A DNA stretch of 64,000 nt from Pontibacter silvestris (GTDB lineage: Bacteria; Bacteroidota; Bacteroidia; Cytophagales; Hymenobacteraceae), in assembly GCF_020907275.1 (NCBI RefSeq), contig NZ_JAJJWI010000002.1, positions 21,431-85,430 of the forward strand, written 5' to 3'. The notes under the pieces were generated by a model. That model searched no databases. It saw nothing but the letters and a program-made list of their open reading frames with translations, and was not told where the DNA came from. Shown one piece after another: positions 46,743 to 56,319 of the stretch (positions are counted from its first letter, which is position 1; each line of letters opens with the position of its first letter). The translations under genes and the position numbers were made by a program.

Positions 46743-48293
46743 ATGAAAAGAGAATCCGGAGCAAGCTTACCTGTTTGGGTTGAAGGTGTTTCTATGCCAT
46801 CTACCAATGTCCTTCGTGATAATATAACTTGTGATGTATGTGTGGTAGGAGCAGGCATTGCCGGCTTAACTACCGCTTATCTTTTAGCAAAGGAAGGTAA
46901 GCATGTCGTCGTACTGGAGGCTAAGAAAATAGGAGGAGGCGAGACAAGTCGTACAACAGCTCACTTGGCCAACGCACTTGATGATGGGTTTCCGGAGCTG
47001 ATTAATTTATTTGGAGTAGAAGGCACAAGGCTGGCTGTACAAAGCCATGGTGCAGCGATAGATAAAATAGAAGAGATTGCCAATAAAGAAGGTATAGACT
47101 GTGATTTTACCCGTGTGGATGGCTACATGTTCGCTAATAACAGAGACGAGGAAGAAGCGCTAACAAAGGAGCTGGAAGCTTTGCAGCAGATAGGCTGGTA
47201 TGATGTAGTTCTTCAGAAAGAAAGCCCCTTAACTTCACTTACAGCACTACCATGCCTGCACTTCCCGAACCAGGGCCACTTTCACGTGCTAAAATACCTT
47301 GCTGGTTTAAGCACTGCTATACAAAACAGCAACGGGCAGATTTATACAGAAACCAAAGTAGAACGGTTTGAGACACAGGGCCCAGTAGTGTCTGTTGTTA
47401 CTACAGAAGGTTTTTCTGTATCGGCAAACCAGTTAGTAGTAGCTACTAATACACCAATCAATGACAAAACGACCATGCATACCAAGCAGGAACCTTACAG
47501 AACGTATGTGGTTGCCGCTGCAGTACCAACAGGAGAGGTTCCTGATGCATTGTACTGGGACATGCAGGACCCTTACCACTATGTAAGGCTGCTGAAAGGA
47601 AAAGCAGAAGACAGTACAGTAACAAACGAAAACTATGACATATTAATAGTAGGGGGCGCTGACCATAAAACAGGGCAGGAGGATGATTATGTGAAGCACT
47701 TCAGAGACCTCGAAAGTTGGATGCGTCTCAGGTTCCCTATGGCAGGAGAAGTGTTGTACGAGTGGTCTGGGCAGGTGATGGAACCGGTAGATAGCCTTGG
47801 TTTTATTGGTAAATACCCGGGAGATGAAAATGTTTATATTATTACCGGTGACTCAGGACATGGTATGACTCACGGTACTATAGGCGGTATGCTTATAACC
47901 GATCTGATTATGGGGCGTCCGAACGAATGGTCTGCTATATATGATCCAGGTCGTACAAGCCTTCTTAATTCAACAGGTGAGTTTTTAAAAGTGAATTTAA
48001 ACGTAGCCGCTCAGTTCAAAGATTATGTAACTCCCGGCGAAGTGGACGACCCGATGCAGGTGATGCCGGGCACAGGAAAGATTATGCGGAAAGGTACTTC
48101 AAAAGTAGCTGTATATTGTGACCATAATGGTGTGAGACATCAGCATTCAGCCGTTTGTACACATATGGGATGCGTAGTGAGCTGGAACAGTGTAGAAGAC
48201 TCTTGGGATTGCCCATGCCATGGTTCGCGATTTGATCCTTTTGGAAAGGTTATTACCGGGCCAGCCATCAAAGATCTTGGCCCAGCAGAATAA
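46743..48293 (+). CDS. FAD-dependent oxidoreductase with C-terminal Rieske domain
   Basis: The 516-aa product starts with a DAO-type FAD domain ([20 protein letters not shown] near residue 34, with [15 protein letters not shown] after it) and ends with a Rieske [2Fe-2S] domain. The cluster ligands are Cys472 and His474 (CTHMGC) and Cys490 and His493 (CPCHGS), with two further Cys as in bc1-type Rieske proteins. Related proteins are annotated as oxidases of amines or proline-like compounds. The substrate is unknown. A bidirectional terminator follows. Confidence 0.9.
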   Translation: MKRESGASLPVWVEGVSMPSTNVLRDNITCDVCVVGAGIAGLTTAYLLAKEGKHVVVLEAKKIGGGETSRTTAHLANALDDGFPELINLFGVEGTRLAVQSHGAAIDKIEEIANKEGIDCDFTRVDGYMFANNRDEEEALTKELEALQQIGWYDVVLQKESPLTSLTALPCLHFPNQGHFHVLKYLAGLSTAIQNSNGQIYTETKVERFETQGPVVSVVTTEGFSVSANQLVVATNTPINDKTTMHTKQEPYRTYVVAAAVPTGEVPDALYWDMQDPYHYVRLLKGKAEDSTVTNENYDILIVGGADHKTGQEDDYVKHFRDLESWMRLRFPMAGEVLYEWSGQVMEPVDSLGFIGKYPGDENVYIITGDSGHGMTHGTIGGMLITDLIMGRPNEWSAIYDPGRTSLLNSTGEFLKVNLNVAAQFKDYVTPGEVDDPMQVMPGTGKIMRKGTSKVAVYCDHNGVRHQHSAVCTHMGCVVSWNSVEDSWDCPCHGSRFDPFGKVITGPAIKDLGPAE

Positions 48294-48318
48294 TCGAATT
48301 ATAATATTAATAAGGTTA

Positions 48319-48365
48319 AAAAAGAGGACGTCCTGCCAATTATGTTGGCAGGACGTCCTCTTTTT
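48319..48365. terminator. Bidirectional terminator between the FAD-Rieske gene and the DUF922 gene
   Basis: A perfect 21-bp stem (arms 48319-48339 and 48345-48365) with a 5-nt loop starts with five A and ends with five T, so it can serve both convergent genes. Confidence 0.93.
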
Positions 48366-48381
48366 GTGTATCTGAAAAAAA

Positions 48382-48963
48382 TTACTGATAAGGTTCCAGT
48401 TCTTTCAGGCGGGTATTAATGCTGTATGCCCATTCATTTTGAGAAGTAGAATCTAAGCCATGTTTAGACAGCTTATCGAAAAGCTCCTGCTCTGCTTTCC
48501 ATTCTTTAAAAGCCCCGTCTACAGTACGGTTAAGATCAGACTTTAAATTTTTAGCATTTATACTTAAAGATTTAAGCTGTTTTCGTAGCTGGCGGGCATG
48601 AACTTCTGTAAGGTCAAAATGTAATTGCTCATGTGCCAGAAGCTTATAAGAGCTTTTGTTCTTAGACCAGGACTCAGTTGGCAGAAACACGCACTTTACC
48701 TCATATATAAACTGGTTGTTTTTCCAACTGGCATCAACAGCCATGTTAGCTGCAGTTAGAGCATGGTGTGGATTCTTTTCATCTGGCTGGCCTTTGAAAT
48801 CCTCCCAGTTAAGTCTCCGTTCAGGCGACCAGACAAGTTTTTCACTGTTGGCAGCATAATCAGTTTTAACTGTAATTACTAAAGGAGTGGTAGCCACAGA
48901 AGGTGCTACTGCGGGAGAAAGTATTCCTGTCAGGAATAATAAAAGTAAAGTAAAGAAAACCAT
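48382..48963 (-). CDS. DUF922 protein, predicted exported metalloprotease
   Basis: The 193-aa product begins with a hydrophobic signal-like segment (residues 1-20). A conserved WSPERRLNWEDFKGQPD region follows, then the zinc-protease-like motif AHEQLHFDLTE (His111, Glu112, His115, with Glu120 downstream). DUF922 proteins have this HExxH pattern but no demonstrated activity that I know of. The C-terminal third is helical. Confidence 0.85.
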   Translation of the reverse strand: MVFFTLLLLFLTGILSPAVAPSVATTPLVITVKTDYAANSEKLVWSPERRLNWEDFKGQPDEKNPHHALTAANMAVDASWKNNQFIYEVKCVFLPTESWSKNKSSYKLLAHEQLHFDLTEVHARQLRKQLKSLSINAKNLKSDLNRTVDGAFKEWKAEQELFDKLSKHGLDSTSQNEWAYSINTRLKELEPYQ

Positions 48964-49057
48964 CGGCTAAAAGGTAATAAAGGCACTTCTAAAGTAAAGA
49001 AGGAATTTTAGAAATGCAACATTAACCTAAAAATTGATGCCTATTTTTTTGTACTTT

Positions 49058-50401
49058 TTATCTTTTACTTAAATGGGAGCTTAATGTTCTGAAACGTAAA
49101 AACAGAAGCAATGCTGCTGAAGAGAGCCCTGCTAATAAACCCATCCAAATACCGCTTACTCCATAGCCGGCCTTAAAGCTTAAAAAATAACCTACTGGCA
49201 GGCCTATAACCCAATAAGCAATTAACGTTATAACACTTGGAATCCGAACATCCTCTAATCCTCTTAATGCTCCTAACCCAACAACTTGTATTCCATCTGA
49301 TATCTGGAACAAGGCTGCTATAATCAAAAGGGTGGAAGCAATTTGTATTACTACGGGATCGTCTATATACAGCATCGGGATCAGCTGATGGAATAGTATC
49401 ATCAGCAGGCCACTTGAAACCATAAACATAACAGCCATAGCAAAACTGCTATAGCCTGCTATACGCATAGCCCTGTAATCTTTCAAGCCTTTTTGATTAC
49501 CTACACGTATTGTTGCGGCAGCTGCAATGCCACTCGCCATCATATAGGTAACAGAGGCTATGTTGATGGCAATTTGGTGTGCGGCTAACTCCTTTGCGCC
49601 CATCCAGCCAATCATAATAGCAGAGAAACTAAAAGCGCCCATTTCGAAAACCATCTGGCTGGATATAGGAATGCCCAACTTAAATATACGGTACATGTGC
49701 ACCAAGGAAAGATGGCGCAGACGCAGATAGTGGCGGTATATCACGAAGCGCTTATTGAACAGTATATATGCTGCCATCATGAAAGCCATTATTATTCGGG
49801 AGATAAGCGTAGCCCAGCCTGCACCTACCAGGCCCATGGCAGGCAAGCCTAACTTACCCCAGATAAAGATATAATTCAGAACAATGTTTAGGCTGTTGGC
49901 TACAATGGAAATATACATAGCCTGTTTTGTAAGCGAAAGCCCTTCTGCAAACTGCCGGAAAGCCTGAAATACCATAAACGGTACCATTGACAGAAACAGG
50001 ATGTTTATGTAGGGAACCGCCATGTGTACTACTTGCTCCGGTTGATTAAGATATATAATGTAAGGTGACAGAAAATATCCGGCTATAAAGGTAAGTATCC
50101 CTAAAAGAACATTAGAGACTAATCCATTCAGGAGCAGGAGGGAGATGCGCGTGTAATTATTGCGCCCGTCGGCAGCGGCAATAAGCGGGGTAATACTAAG
50201 AGACACGCCCAGGCCAAAAAGCATCGTTATTGTAAAGATACTGTTTCCAAGAGAGGCAGCAGCCAGCGGTACTGTTCCAATTTGCCCTACCATCAGGCTA
50301 TCGAAAACACTCACCAGTATATGCCCGAGTTGGCTTAGTACCACCGGGTAAGCAAGGAAAAAATTTTTGGAGAAGTGCTTTTTGTATTCTGCAATATTCA
50401 T
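49058..50401 (-). CDS. MATE family efflux transporter
   Basis: The 447-aa product has about 12 membrane segments and the MATE signature near the N-terminus (FDSLMVGQIGTVPLAAASLGNSIF), repeated in the second half (MVFEMGAFSFSAIMIGWMG). It probably exports cationic compounds or drugs by sodium or proton antiport. Upstream, TATTTTTG (50432 to 50425, minus strand) matches the -7 consensus, giving a short leader. The substrate is unknown. Confidence 0.93.
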   Translation of the reverse strand: MNIAEYKKHFSKNFFLAYPVVLSQLGHILVSVFDSLMVGQIGTVPLAAASLGNSIFTITMLFGLGVSLSITPLIAAADGRNNYTRISLLLLNGLVSNVLLGILTFIAGYFLSPYIIYLNQPEQVVHMAVPYINILFLSMVPFMVFQAFRQFAEGLSLTKQAMYISIVANSLNIVLNYIFIWGKLGLPAMGLVGAGWATLISRIIMAFMMAAYILFNKRFVIYRHYLRLRHLSLVHMYRIFKLGIPISSQMVFEMGAFSFSAIMIGWMGAKELAAHQIAINIASVTYMMASGIAAAATIRVGNQKGLKDYRAMRIAGYSSFAMAVMFMVSSGLLMILFHQLIPMLYIDDPVVIQIASTLLIIAALFQISDGIQVVGLGALRGLEDVRIPSVITLIAYWVIGLPVGYFLSFKAGYGVSGIWMGLLAGLSSAALLLFLRFRTLSSHLSKR

Positions 50402-50480
50402 AGCGGGACCTGTCTGAAAGGCCGCAAAAATAGTGTTTTTATCCTTACCAGACTGCCTGTGCCAAATATTTAACCTAGAA

Positions 50481-51590
50481 TTACCTTTGCAGCTGACTTA
50501 GTGCTTCTTGCAGGCGCTGCATGGCTTCTTCCAGTTTAGGCTTTTCTACTGCAAAAGACATGCGTACATGATCAGGAGCACCAAAGTAATCTCCAGGCAC
50601 AACAGCTAAGCAATAAGTTTCCTGCAGGTATTTACAAAGGTCTAATGTGCTTGTTATTGCCATTCCTTCAGGTGTTTTTGTATTAAGATAATACTTAAAA
50701 CTGGGGAAGAAATAGTAAGCGCCATCAGGAAAAAAATAAGCCACGTGTGGAATAGCATCTAAAGCCTGCCGCATAAATTGGCGGTTTGCCTCTAGTATCG
50801 GAAGCATGGTGGCTAAAGCATTTTCCTGATGCTCCAGCGTGGCAACGGCAGCATCCTGTATAAACACACTAACACCTGAAAAGGTACTGCCTTGGAAGTC
50901 GGTGCATTTTTTTATAAGGTCTGCTGACCCTGCCATATAACCAATGCGCCAGCCCGACATTGCAAAAGACTTAGAAAAGCCGTTTACGATGATGGTTCGT
51001 TCTTTTTTTGCCCTTTCGCAGGAAAGGATAGGAGTAAAAGGCTTGCCGTAAGTAACAAAGTCATATATTTCATCTGCTATAATGTAAAGGTCCGGAAATT
51101 CTGCTGTTACTTCTAATAACGATTCCAGCTCAGTTTTGGTGTAAATTTTTCCGGTTGGGTTGCCAGGGTTTGATAGCAGCAAAATACGGCTATGTTCAGT
51201 AAGTGATGCCCGTAAAGTTTCAGGTGTTAATGCATAATCTTCGGTAAGCTTGGTATCTACGGTAACAATTCTACCTTTACTGTACTTCATTAACTCATGA
51301 AAGCCAAACCAGGCTGGCGTTGGTATCACCACTTCATCCTTATCATGCAGTAAAACAGAAAAAAGGTTGAATAGAGCCTGTTTACTGCCAGGTGTGATAA
51401 GTATTTGCCCTGGAGTTAATTCAATATCTTGCTTATTATATCGTTTTGAAATGGCAAAGCGCAATGCCTCTGTTCCCTCTGTGGGGCCGTAATATGTTTT
51501 GCCAATCTGAAGTGCTGCCATAGCAGCAGCAGTTGCAGCGCCCGGGCTGCGGAAGTAGCTAGAGCCAGAGGCTAGGGTTATTTGCTCCAT
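50481..51590 (-). CDS. PLP-dependent class I/II aminotransferase
   Basis: Fold-type I PLP enzyme of 369 aa. It shows SNPGNPTGKIY, the IIADEIYDFVTYG loop, and the Schiff-base Lys in NGFSKSFAMSGWRIGY, matching aspartate or aromatic aminotransferase subfamilies. It lies 127 nt downstream of egtD on the same strand, so it may be co-transcribed with egtB-egtD, where it could perform the C-S lyase step, though its motifs are those of a generic aminotransferase. Confidence 0.9.
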   Translation of the reverse strand: MEQITLASGSSYFRSPGAATAAAMAALQIGKTYYGPTEGTEALRFAISKRYNKQDIELTPGQILITPGSKQALFNLFSVLLHDKDEVVIPTPAWFGFHELMKYSKGRIVTVDTKLTEDYALTPETLRASLTEHSRILLLSNPGNPTGKIYTKTELESLLEVTAEFPDLYIIADEIYDFVTYGKPFTPILSCERAKKERTIIVNGFSKSFAMSGWRIGYMAGSADLIKKCTDFQGSTFSGVSVFIQDAAVATLEHQENALATMLPILEANRQFMRQALDAIPHVAYFFPDGAYYFFPSFKYYLNTKTPEGMAITSTLDLCKYLQETYCLAVVPGDYFGAPDHVRMSFAVEKPKLEEAMQRLQEALSQLQR

Positions 51591-51717
51591 TAATATTTTA
51601 TGCTTTGTGAAAGTAAAGATAAGCTGTAAACTCGATGATGATAGGTAGTGGGTTAATATTTTGCTTGCCTTAGGTTTGATGTTGTTTTATAAAAGGTCAG
51701 TGCAAAATATTTGTTTA

Positions 51718-52725
51718 TCACTTTACTGTAAATAAGACATCTGCAAAATATTGCCGTTTATCCTGAAAAACTTGTTCTATCGCAAACCCACTCTGCTTAC
51801 CCATTTCTTCTACCTGCTGCAGAGAGTATTTATGAGAGTATTCTGTATGAATAGCTTCCCAGGCATCAAAATGAAAAGTTTTATCTATATCCTTAATGTA
51901 AACATCCTGATGAGCTTTACTAACCAAATAGCTTTTCATTACACCTTCCTGCGGGTTGTACACTGCGTAGTGCCGAAAACGATTGATATTAAAGTCACCT
52001 CCTAATTCCCGGTTAATACGCCGAAGCAGGTTTATATTAAATTCCGCTGTTACTCCTGTGGCATCATTGTAAGCAGCTAAAATTGTATCCGGGTCTTTAC
52101 GAAGGTCTACCCCCAGCAGTAGCTTGTCTCCGGGGTTCAGAAAGCTTCTGATGCTTTGCAGAAAAGCCAGGCTTTCATCTAACTTAAAGTTGCCAATATT
52201 AGAACCCAGGAACAAAACTACTTTTTGCTCCGCCTTGTTAGCTTGTAGCCATTCCAGCGCCTGGAAATATTCCCCTACTACCGCCTGTACGTTTACTGCC
52301 GGCATCTCCTCCTGCAGACTTTGGCATAGTTGTGCCATGGCATCACCAGAAATATCTACAGGTACATATTCGAACTTACGCTGCTCTTTTTGTAACTGAC
52401 TCAGTAGTATCTTAGTCTTCAGGGCATCGCCAGCTCCTAAATCTATCAGGTGGAAAAAGCCTTCTGCAGCAAAATAATTTACAATTTCCTGCTTGTGCGC
52501 TATTAGTACCTCAAACTCGCAGCTTGTAAGGTAATATTCGGGCAGGGCCATAATCTGCTGGAAAAGTTCACTGCCTTTGCCATCGTAAAAGTAACGGGAG
52601 GAGAGTGACTTGGGTGTCTGGTTTAAGCCTATGGCCACATCCTGTGCGAAGGAATCTGTCATAGAGGTGCCATCTGGTTTAGATTGTAAGATTACTATAG
52701 GTTGAGAAGTAATGTTGGTTCGCAT
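51718..52725 (-). CDS. egtD: L-histidine N-alpha-methyltransferase
   Basis: EgtD trimethylates histidine with SAM to make hercynine, the precursor of ergothioneine. The 335-aa product has the family pattern: LSSRYFYDGKGSELFQQIMALPEYYLT near the N-terminus, the SAM loop LIDLGAGDALKT, FLGSNIGNF and LLLGVDLRKDP. A longer frame to TTG/ATG near 52779 would overlap egtB by 50 nt, so ATG 52725, 4 nt after the egtB stop, is preferred. Confidence 0.93.
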   Translation of the reverse strand: MRTNITSQPIVILQSKPDGTSMTDSFAQDVAIGLNQTPKSLSSRYFYDGKGSELFQQIMALPEYYLTSCEFEVLIAHKQEIVNYFAAEGFFHLIDLGAGDALKTKILLSQLQKEQRKFEYVPVDISGDAMAQLCQSLQEEMPAVNVQAVVGEYFQALEWLQANKAEQKVVLFLGSNIGNFKLDESLAFLQSIRSFLNPGDKLLLGVDLRKDPDTILAAYNDATGVTAEFNINLLRRINRELGGDFNINRFRHYAVYNPQEGVMKSYLVSKAHQDVYIKDIDKTFHFDAWEAIHTEYSHKYSLQQVEEMGKQSGFAIEQVFQDKRQYFADVLFTVK

Positions 52726-52729
52726 ATAA

Positions 52730-54001
52730 TTATTTGTTAGCCAGCCTGATTCCATTATATTGCCAGCGTTTGTCAGCATGAAAGAAGTTACGATAAGTTG
52801 TACGGATATGGCTTTCAGGTGTGGCGCAGGAGCCCCCTCTTAATACCATCTGGTTAAGCATAAACTTCCCATTGTATTCTCCTATGGCACCAGGTGCTTT
52901 GGTAAACCCAGGGTACGGATGATAAGCGCTGTAGGTCCATTCCCATACATTTCCGTACAGTTGCTGTAAACCTTTTATGTTGGGGTCCGCTGCAGTTGGC
53001 TCCAGTAAGTCAGACTCTACAAAGTTTCCTGATGCAGGCGGATAAGCCTGTGAGGCTGCTTCCCACTCAAACTCAGTCAATAAACGTTTTCCTGCCCAGT
53101 TTGCATAAGCATCTGCTTCATAAAAACTAATATGACAAACAGGTGCGTTCAGGTCTAATTTTTCTAGGCCATGTAAGGTAAAATGATGCCAGTCGCCATC
53201 CTGTTCAATCCAATATAAAGGAGCTTTTATGCCTGATGCTTGCACAAAAGACAAACCTTCATCCAGCCAGTGCCTGAAGTCTGTATAACCCCCATCCTGC
53301 ATAAACTGCAGGTATTCACCATTGGTCACAGTGCGGTTCATGACTTGGAAATCTTCCAATAGTACTTCATGTACCCCCAGCTCATTGTCAAAACAAAAAC
53401 TATCTCCTTTAAACCCGATCTTGTAAACTCCACCGGTTATGTTTAAAAGTTCCGGCGCAACATAACATGATTTGCTTGTGTTCTCTTTAAGAGTTTTATA
53501 TATAGGTAGTAACGGATTAGTACTTAAAATATATTTGATGTCTGTAATGAGTAGTTCCTGATGCTGTTGTTCATGTTGAAGCCCTAATTCCAGTATAGGC
53601 ATTACCTCAGCAAGTTTCTCTTCCTCTAAAATTTGCAGCAGTTCAACTATATGCTCATTTACATGCTGCCGGTAAGCATAAACATCACGAAGGGGTGGCC
53701 TGGTGAGGGTGCTTCGCTGGTTCCGCTGTACACGATTCCCTACACTATTGTAGTAAGAGTTAAACAAGTAGCCATAACTTGAGTGAAACAGTTTGTAATT
53801 GGGCAGAAAAGGCTGTAATACAAACGTCTCAAAGAACCAGGTGGAATGAGCCATGTGCCATTTCGGTGGGCTCACGTCGACCATCGGTTGTACAACGGTA
53901 TCTTCAGGCTCCAGTGGCTCACAAATATATTCTGTTTGCGAACGTATCAGGTTATAGCGTTTTAGTATTGTGCTGGTGTTGGGTGCAATAAGTATACTCA
54001 T
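52730..54001 (-). CDS. egtB: Ergothioneine biosynthesis sulfoxide synthase EgtB
   Basis: EgtB is a non-haem iron enzyme that joins hercynine to cysteine or gamma-glutamylcysteine using O2. The 423-aa product has a DinB-like domain with the iron ligands His52 (WHMAHSTWFFE), His143 and His147 (QHEQQHQE), and a formylglycine-enzyme-like domain (~195-420, NGEYLQFMQDGGYTDFRHW, CHISFYEADAYANWAGKRLLTEFEWE, QLYGNVWEWTYS). EgtD follows by 4 nt. No egtA, egtC or egtE is visible, consistent with a route using cysteine directly, but this is inferred. Confidence 0.93.
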   Translation of the reverse strand: MSILIAPNTSTILKRYNLIRSQTEYICEPLEPEDTVVQPMVDVSPPKWHMAHSTWFFETFVLQPFLPNYKLFHSSYGYLFNSYYNSVGNRVQRNQRSTLTRPPLRDVYAYRQHVNEHIVELLQILEEEKLAEVMPILELGLQHEQQHQELLITDIKYILSTNPLLPIYKTLKENTSKSCYVAPELLNITGGVYKIGFKGDSFCFDNELGVHEVLLEDFQVMNRTVTNGEYLQFMQDGGYTDFRHWLDEGLSFVQASGIKAPLYWIEQDGDWHHFTLHGLEKLDLNAPVCHISFYEADAYANWAGKRLLTEFEWEAASQAYPPASGNFVESDLLEPTAADPNIKGLQQLYGNVWEWTYSAYHPYPGFTKAPGAIGEYNGKFMLNQMVLRGGSCATPESHIRTTYRNFFHADKRWQYNGIRLANK

Positions 54002-54175
54002 AAGATGTTCGTTGGCTAAAGATGTGGCAGCAACATGTTGTTAAACAAGAGTGGCTTTTATAAGCTTTGCTTTAATATTCAAAGGTGGTCTTCTTTTTCA
54101 ATCTTATTAACTTGAAATGTATTTACGTCTTTTTGTTATGAATGATTTAATTTGCACCTGAACCATCTTACAAAT

Positions 54176-55258
54176 ATGAATTACAGGCTCCGTTATACCC
54201 CTCACACTTTAAATTTCAAGTTTGATGCCCGCACCTCCCGTGGTGCTATATCTCAGCACCAGGTGTATTATCTGGAATTGTGGAAGGAACAGAGTCCTGA
54301 AATAACTGGTGTAGGAGAATGTGCTCCTTTGGCAGGGTTAAGCATTGACTATCGTTCAGATATAGAAGATAAGCTACAGGAGGTTTGTGATCTAATTAAT
54401 AACTCTAAAGTACTACTTGATTTAGCAAACACGTTGCCTGAAGAGCTTGCTTTACTCGAATGGCCTGCTATACGCTTTGCCTTAGAAACAGCTCTCTTAG
54501 ATCTTGCCAATGGAGGCAGACATCTGCTGTACGATACTACTTTTACCACAGGAGAGCAGGGAATACCGATCAATGGCCTTATCTGGATGGGAGACAAAAG
54601 TTTTATGCAGGAACAGATTAAAAAGAAGTTGAAAGATGGTTACAACTGCCTGAAGCTAAAAATCGGTGGACTGAGTTTTGAAACTGAGCTGGAAATTCTG
54701 CAGCGTATAAGAGAGACAGCAGGCGCTGCAGATTTAACAATAAGGGTTGATGCCAATGGTGCTTTTAAACCGGACGAAGCCTTTACAAATCTGGAGCGGC
54801 TGGCTAAGTACGAGATACATTCTATTGAACAACCCATCAGGCAGGGGCAACTGGAACATATGCAACAGCTTTGTGCCTATACACCGGTTCCAATTGCGTT
54901 AGATGAGGAACTGATAGGGGTGCAGAAATCAGAGGAAAAGCTAACACTACTCCAACACATCAAACCGCAGTACATTATTCTGAAGCCGACATTGGTAGGC
55001 GGCTTGCAGGCAAGCAGAGAATGGATACAGTTGGCAGAGAAGCAAAGCATTGGCTGGTGGGTGACATCAGCTTTAGAATCTAACATAGGCTTAAATGCCA
55101 TCAGCCAGTTTACTGCTACTTATAATGTTGCTATGTCTCAGGGCTTAGGTACGGGGCAGCTTTATTACAATAATATTGCATCGCCTTTACAAATTGAACA
55201 GGGAAGGTTGTGGTACCAGTTACAACAACAGTGGGGGCTTTTACGTGATCTGGGTTAA
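54176..55258 (+). CDS. menC: o-Succinylbenzoate synthase (enolase superfamily)
   Basis: MenC dehydrates SHCHC to o-succinylbenzoate in menaquinone synthesis. The 360-aa product has the enolase-superfamily catalytic set: Lys160/Lys162 (CLKLKIGG), metal ligands Asp192 (VDANGAF), Glu218 (IEQP) and Asp243 (ALDEEL), and Lys270 (ILKPTLVGG). Closely related dipeptide epimerases share this fold, so the function depends on family similarity (ATYNVAMSQGLGTGQLY) rather than on context; no other men gene is near. A TTG at 54152 is a weak alternative start. Confidence 0.87.
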   Translation: MNYRLRYTPHTLNFKFDARTSRGAISQHQVYYLELWKEQSPEITGVGECAPLAGLSIDYRSDIEDKLQEVCDLINNSKVLLDLANTLPEELALLEWPAIRFALETALLDLANGGRHLLYDTTFTTGEQGIPINGLIWMGDKSFMQEQIKKKLKDGYNCLKLKIGGLSFETELEILQRIRETAGAADLTIRVDANGAFKPDEAFTNLERLAKYEIHSIEQPIRQGQLEHMQQLCAYTPVPIALDEELIGVQKSEEKLTLLQHIKPQYIILKPTLVGGLQASREWIQLAEKQSIGWWVTSALESNIGLNAISQFTATYNVAMSQGLGTGQLYYNNIASPLQIEQGRLWYQLQQQWGLLRDLG

Positions 55259-55336
55259 AATCAAATTTAAAAATAGATAACTCTGACTGTCAAATCGGCG
55301 TTAGTTCAGAAAAATTGTTAAATCATAAATTGAACT

Positions 55337-55642
55337 ATGGCATCAGATCAGTATCACGAACCACCAGAAGAACTTTCTGCAGAAACAAGAACCTTTGTAC
55401 GTATGATAACATCTCTTAAAGAAGAGGTGGAAGCTATTAACTGGTATGAGCAACGAATTTCTATTGAGTCGGACGCGGAAGCAAAAGCAATTATGAAGAA
55501 TGCGCAGAATGAAGAGTTCAAGCATTTTGGTATGGACCTTGAATTCTTGCTGCGTCGTAAACCGGACTGGCGTGAAATGATGAAGATCATTCTGTTTACA
55601 GATAAAGATATTGTTGAGAAAGGGGAGGAAGCAGAAGATTAG
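55337..55642 (+). CDS. Encapsulated-ferritin (EncFtn)-like protein without visible targeting tail
   Basis: The 101-aa product resembles the Rhodospirillum rubrum encapsulated ferritin, which oxidises Fe(II) as an annular decamer: HEPPEEL at the start, the core EEVEAINWYEQR (Glu30, Trp36, Tyr37), then NEEFKHFGMDLEFLLRR with Glu60 and His63. The spacing Glu30-Glu60-His63 matches the ferroxidase residues of the known protein. It ends soon after the ferritin core in an acidic KGEEAED, with no encapsulin-targeting peptide, and no encapsulin gene is present in the window. A DoxX gene converges on it. Confidence 0.83.
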   Translation: MASDQYHEPPEELSAETRTFVRMITSLKEEVEAINWYEQRISIESDAEAKAIMKNAQNEEFKHFGMDLEFLLRRKPDWREMMKIILFTDKDIVEKGEEAED

Positions 55643-55670
55643 TTCTTGGTCAATATCTTTATTATTAAGC

Positions 55671-55713
55671 AAAAAAGCTATCCCTAACGCGCCTGGTTTG
55701 AGATAGCTTTTTT
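55671..55713. terminator. Bidirectional terminator between the ferritin-like gene and DoxX
   Basis: AAAAAAGCTATC and GATAGCTTTTTT are 12-base perfect arms around a 19-nt loop, with A and T runs able to serve both convergent genes. Confidence 0.88.
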
Positions 55714-55727
55714 GTCCTAGGATAAGC

Positions 55728-56222
55728 CTAGAAAGTCCTTTCTGAGTCAGCCATTGCTTTATCTATACTTAACTTACCTGCTCCGGCAATAGCTAAGGCC
55801 CAGGCCATACCAATTACAAGCAGGTGATATTCATACCCTTCTCCTTCCTGGTTACCTTGCCAGTTCATGAAAAAGCCGACATCAATATGTGCTGTCAGAA
55901 CAATGCCTATAAAGAGGCCGATAACTCCTAAAGCCCAGACACGGGTAAACAGCCCGACAATAAGACAGATGGAGCCAAAGAACTCAATGATAATGACAAG
56001 CCAACCAAAAAACGAAGGCAGGCCTGACATTTGCCCAAAGCCTTCTAAGAAGCCTGCTGGTCCATGTCCGCCAAACCACCCAAGAAGCTTCTGTGCCCCA
56101 TGAGGGAATAGCACGATGCCAAGAAACAGGCGCAAAATTAGGAGGCTCCAGGTGTCAGGTGTTACTAAAATTCTGTTTTTGAAATCCATATCCTTATCAG
56201 GTTTTACTTCTCCTGATATCAT
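55728..56222 (-). CDS. DoxX family membrane protein
   Basis: Small integral membrane protein of 164 aa with four hydrophobic segments: LLILRLFLGIVLFPHGAQKLLGWFGG, FFGWLVIIIEFFGSICLIVGLF, ALGVIGLFIGIVLTAH and LLVIGMAWALAIAG. The LFPHGAQKLLGWFGG motif is the DoxX family mark. Members are linked to redox or sulfur metabolism, but the role here is unknown. An internal ATG at 56189 (MDFKNRIL) is an equally plausible start. Confidence 0.9.
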   Translation of the reverse strand: MISGEVKPDKDMDFKNRILVTPDTWSLLILRLFLGIVLFPHGAQKLLGWFGGHGPAGFLEGFGQMSGLPSFFGWLVIIIEFFGSICLIVGLFTRVWALGVIGLFIGIVLTAHIDVGFFMNWQGNQEGEGYEYHLLVIGMAWALAIAGAGKLSIDKAMADSERTF

Positions 56223-56319
56223 ACGAACAGGATTATATATGGATATGAATTAACTTAATTGTGATAAGACTGTTTCTATAAACAACTCAGCATAAATTTA
56301 ATAATAAGCCATTTAAGGA

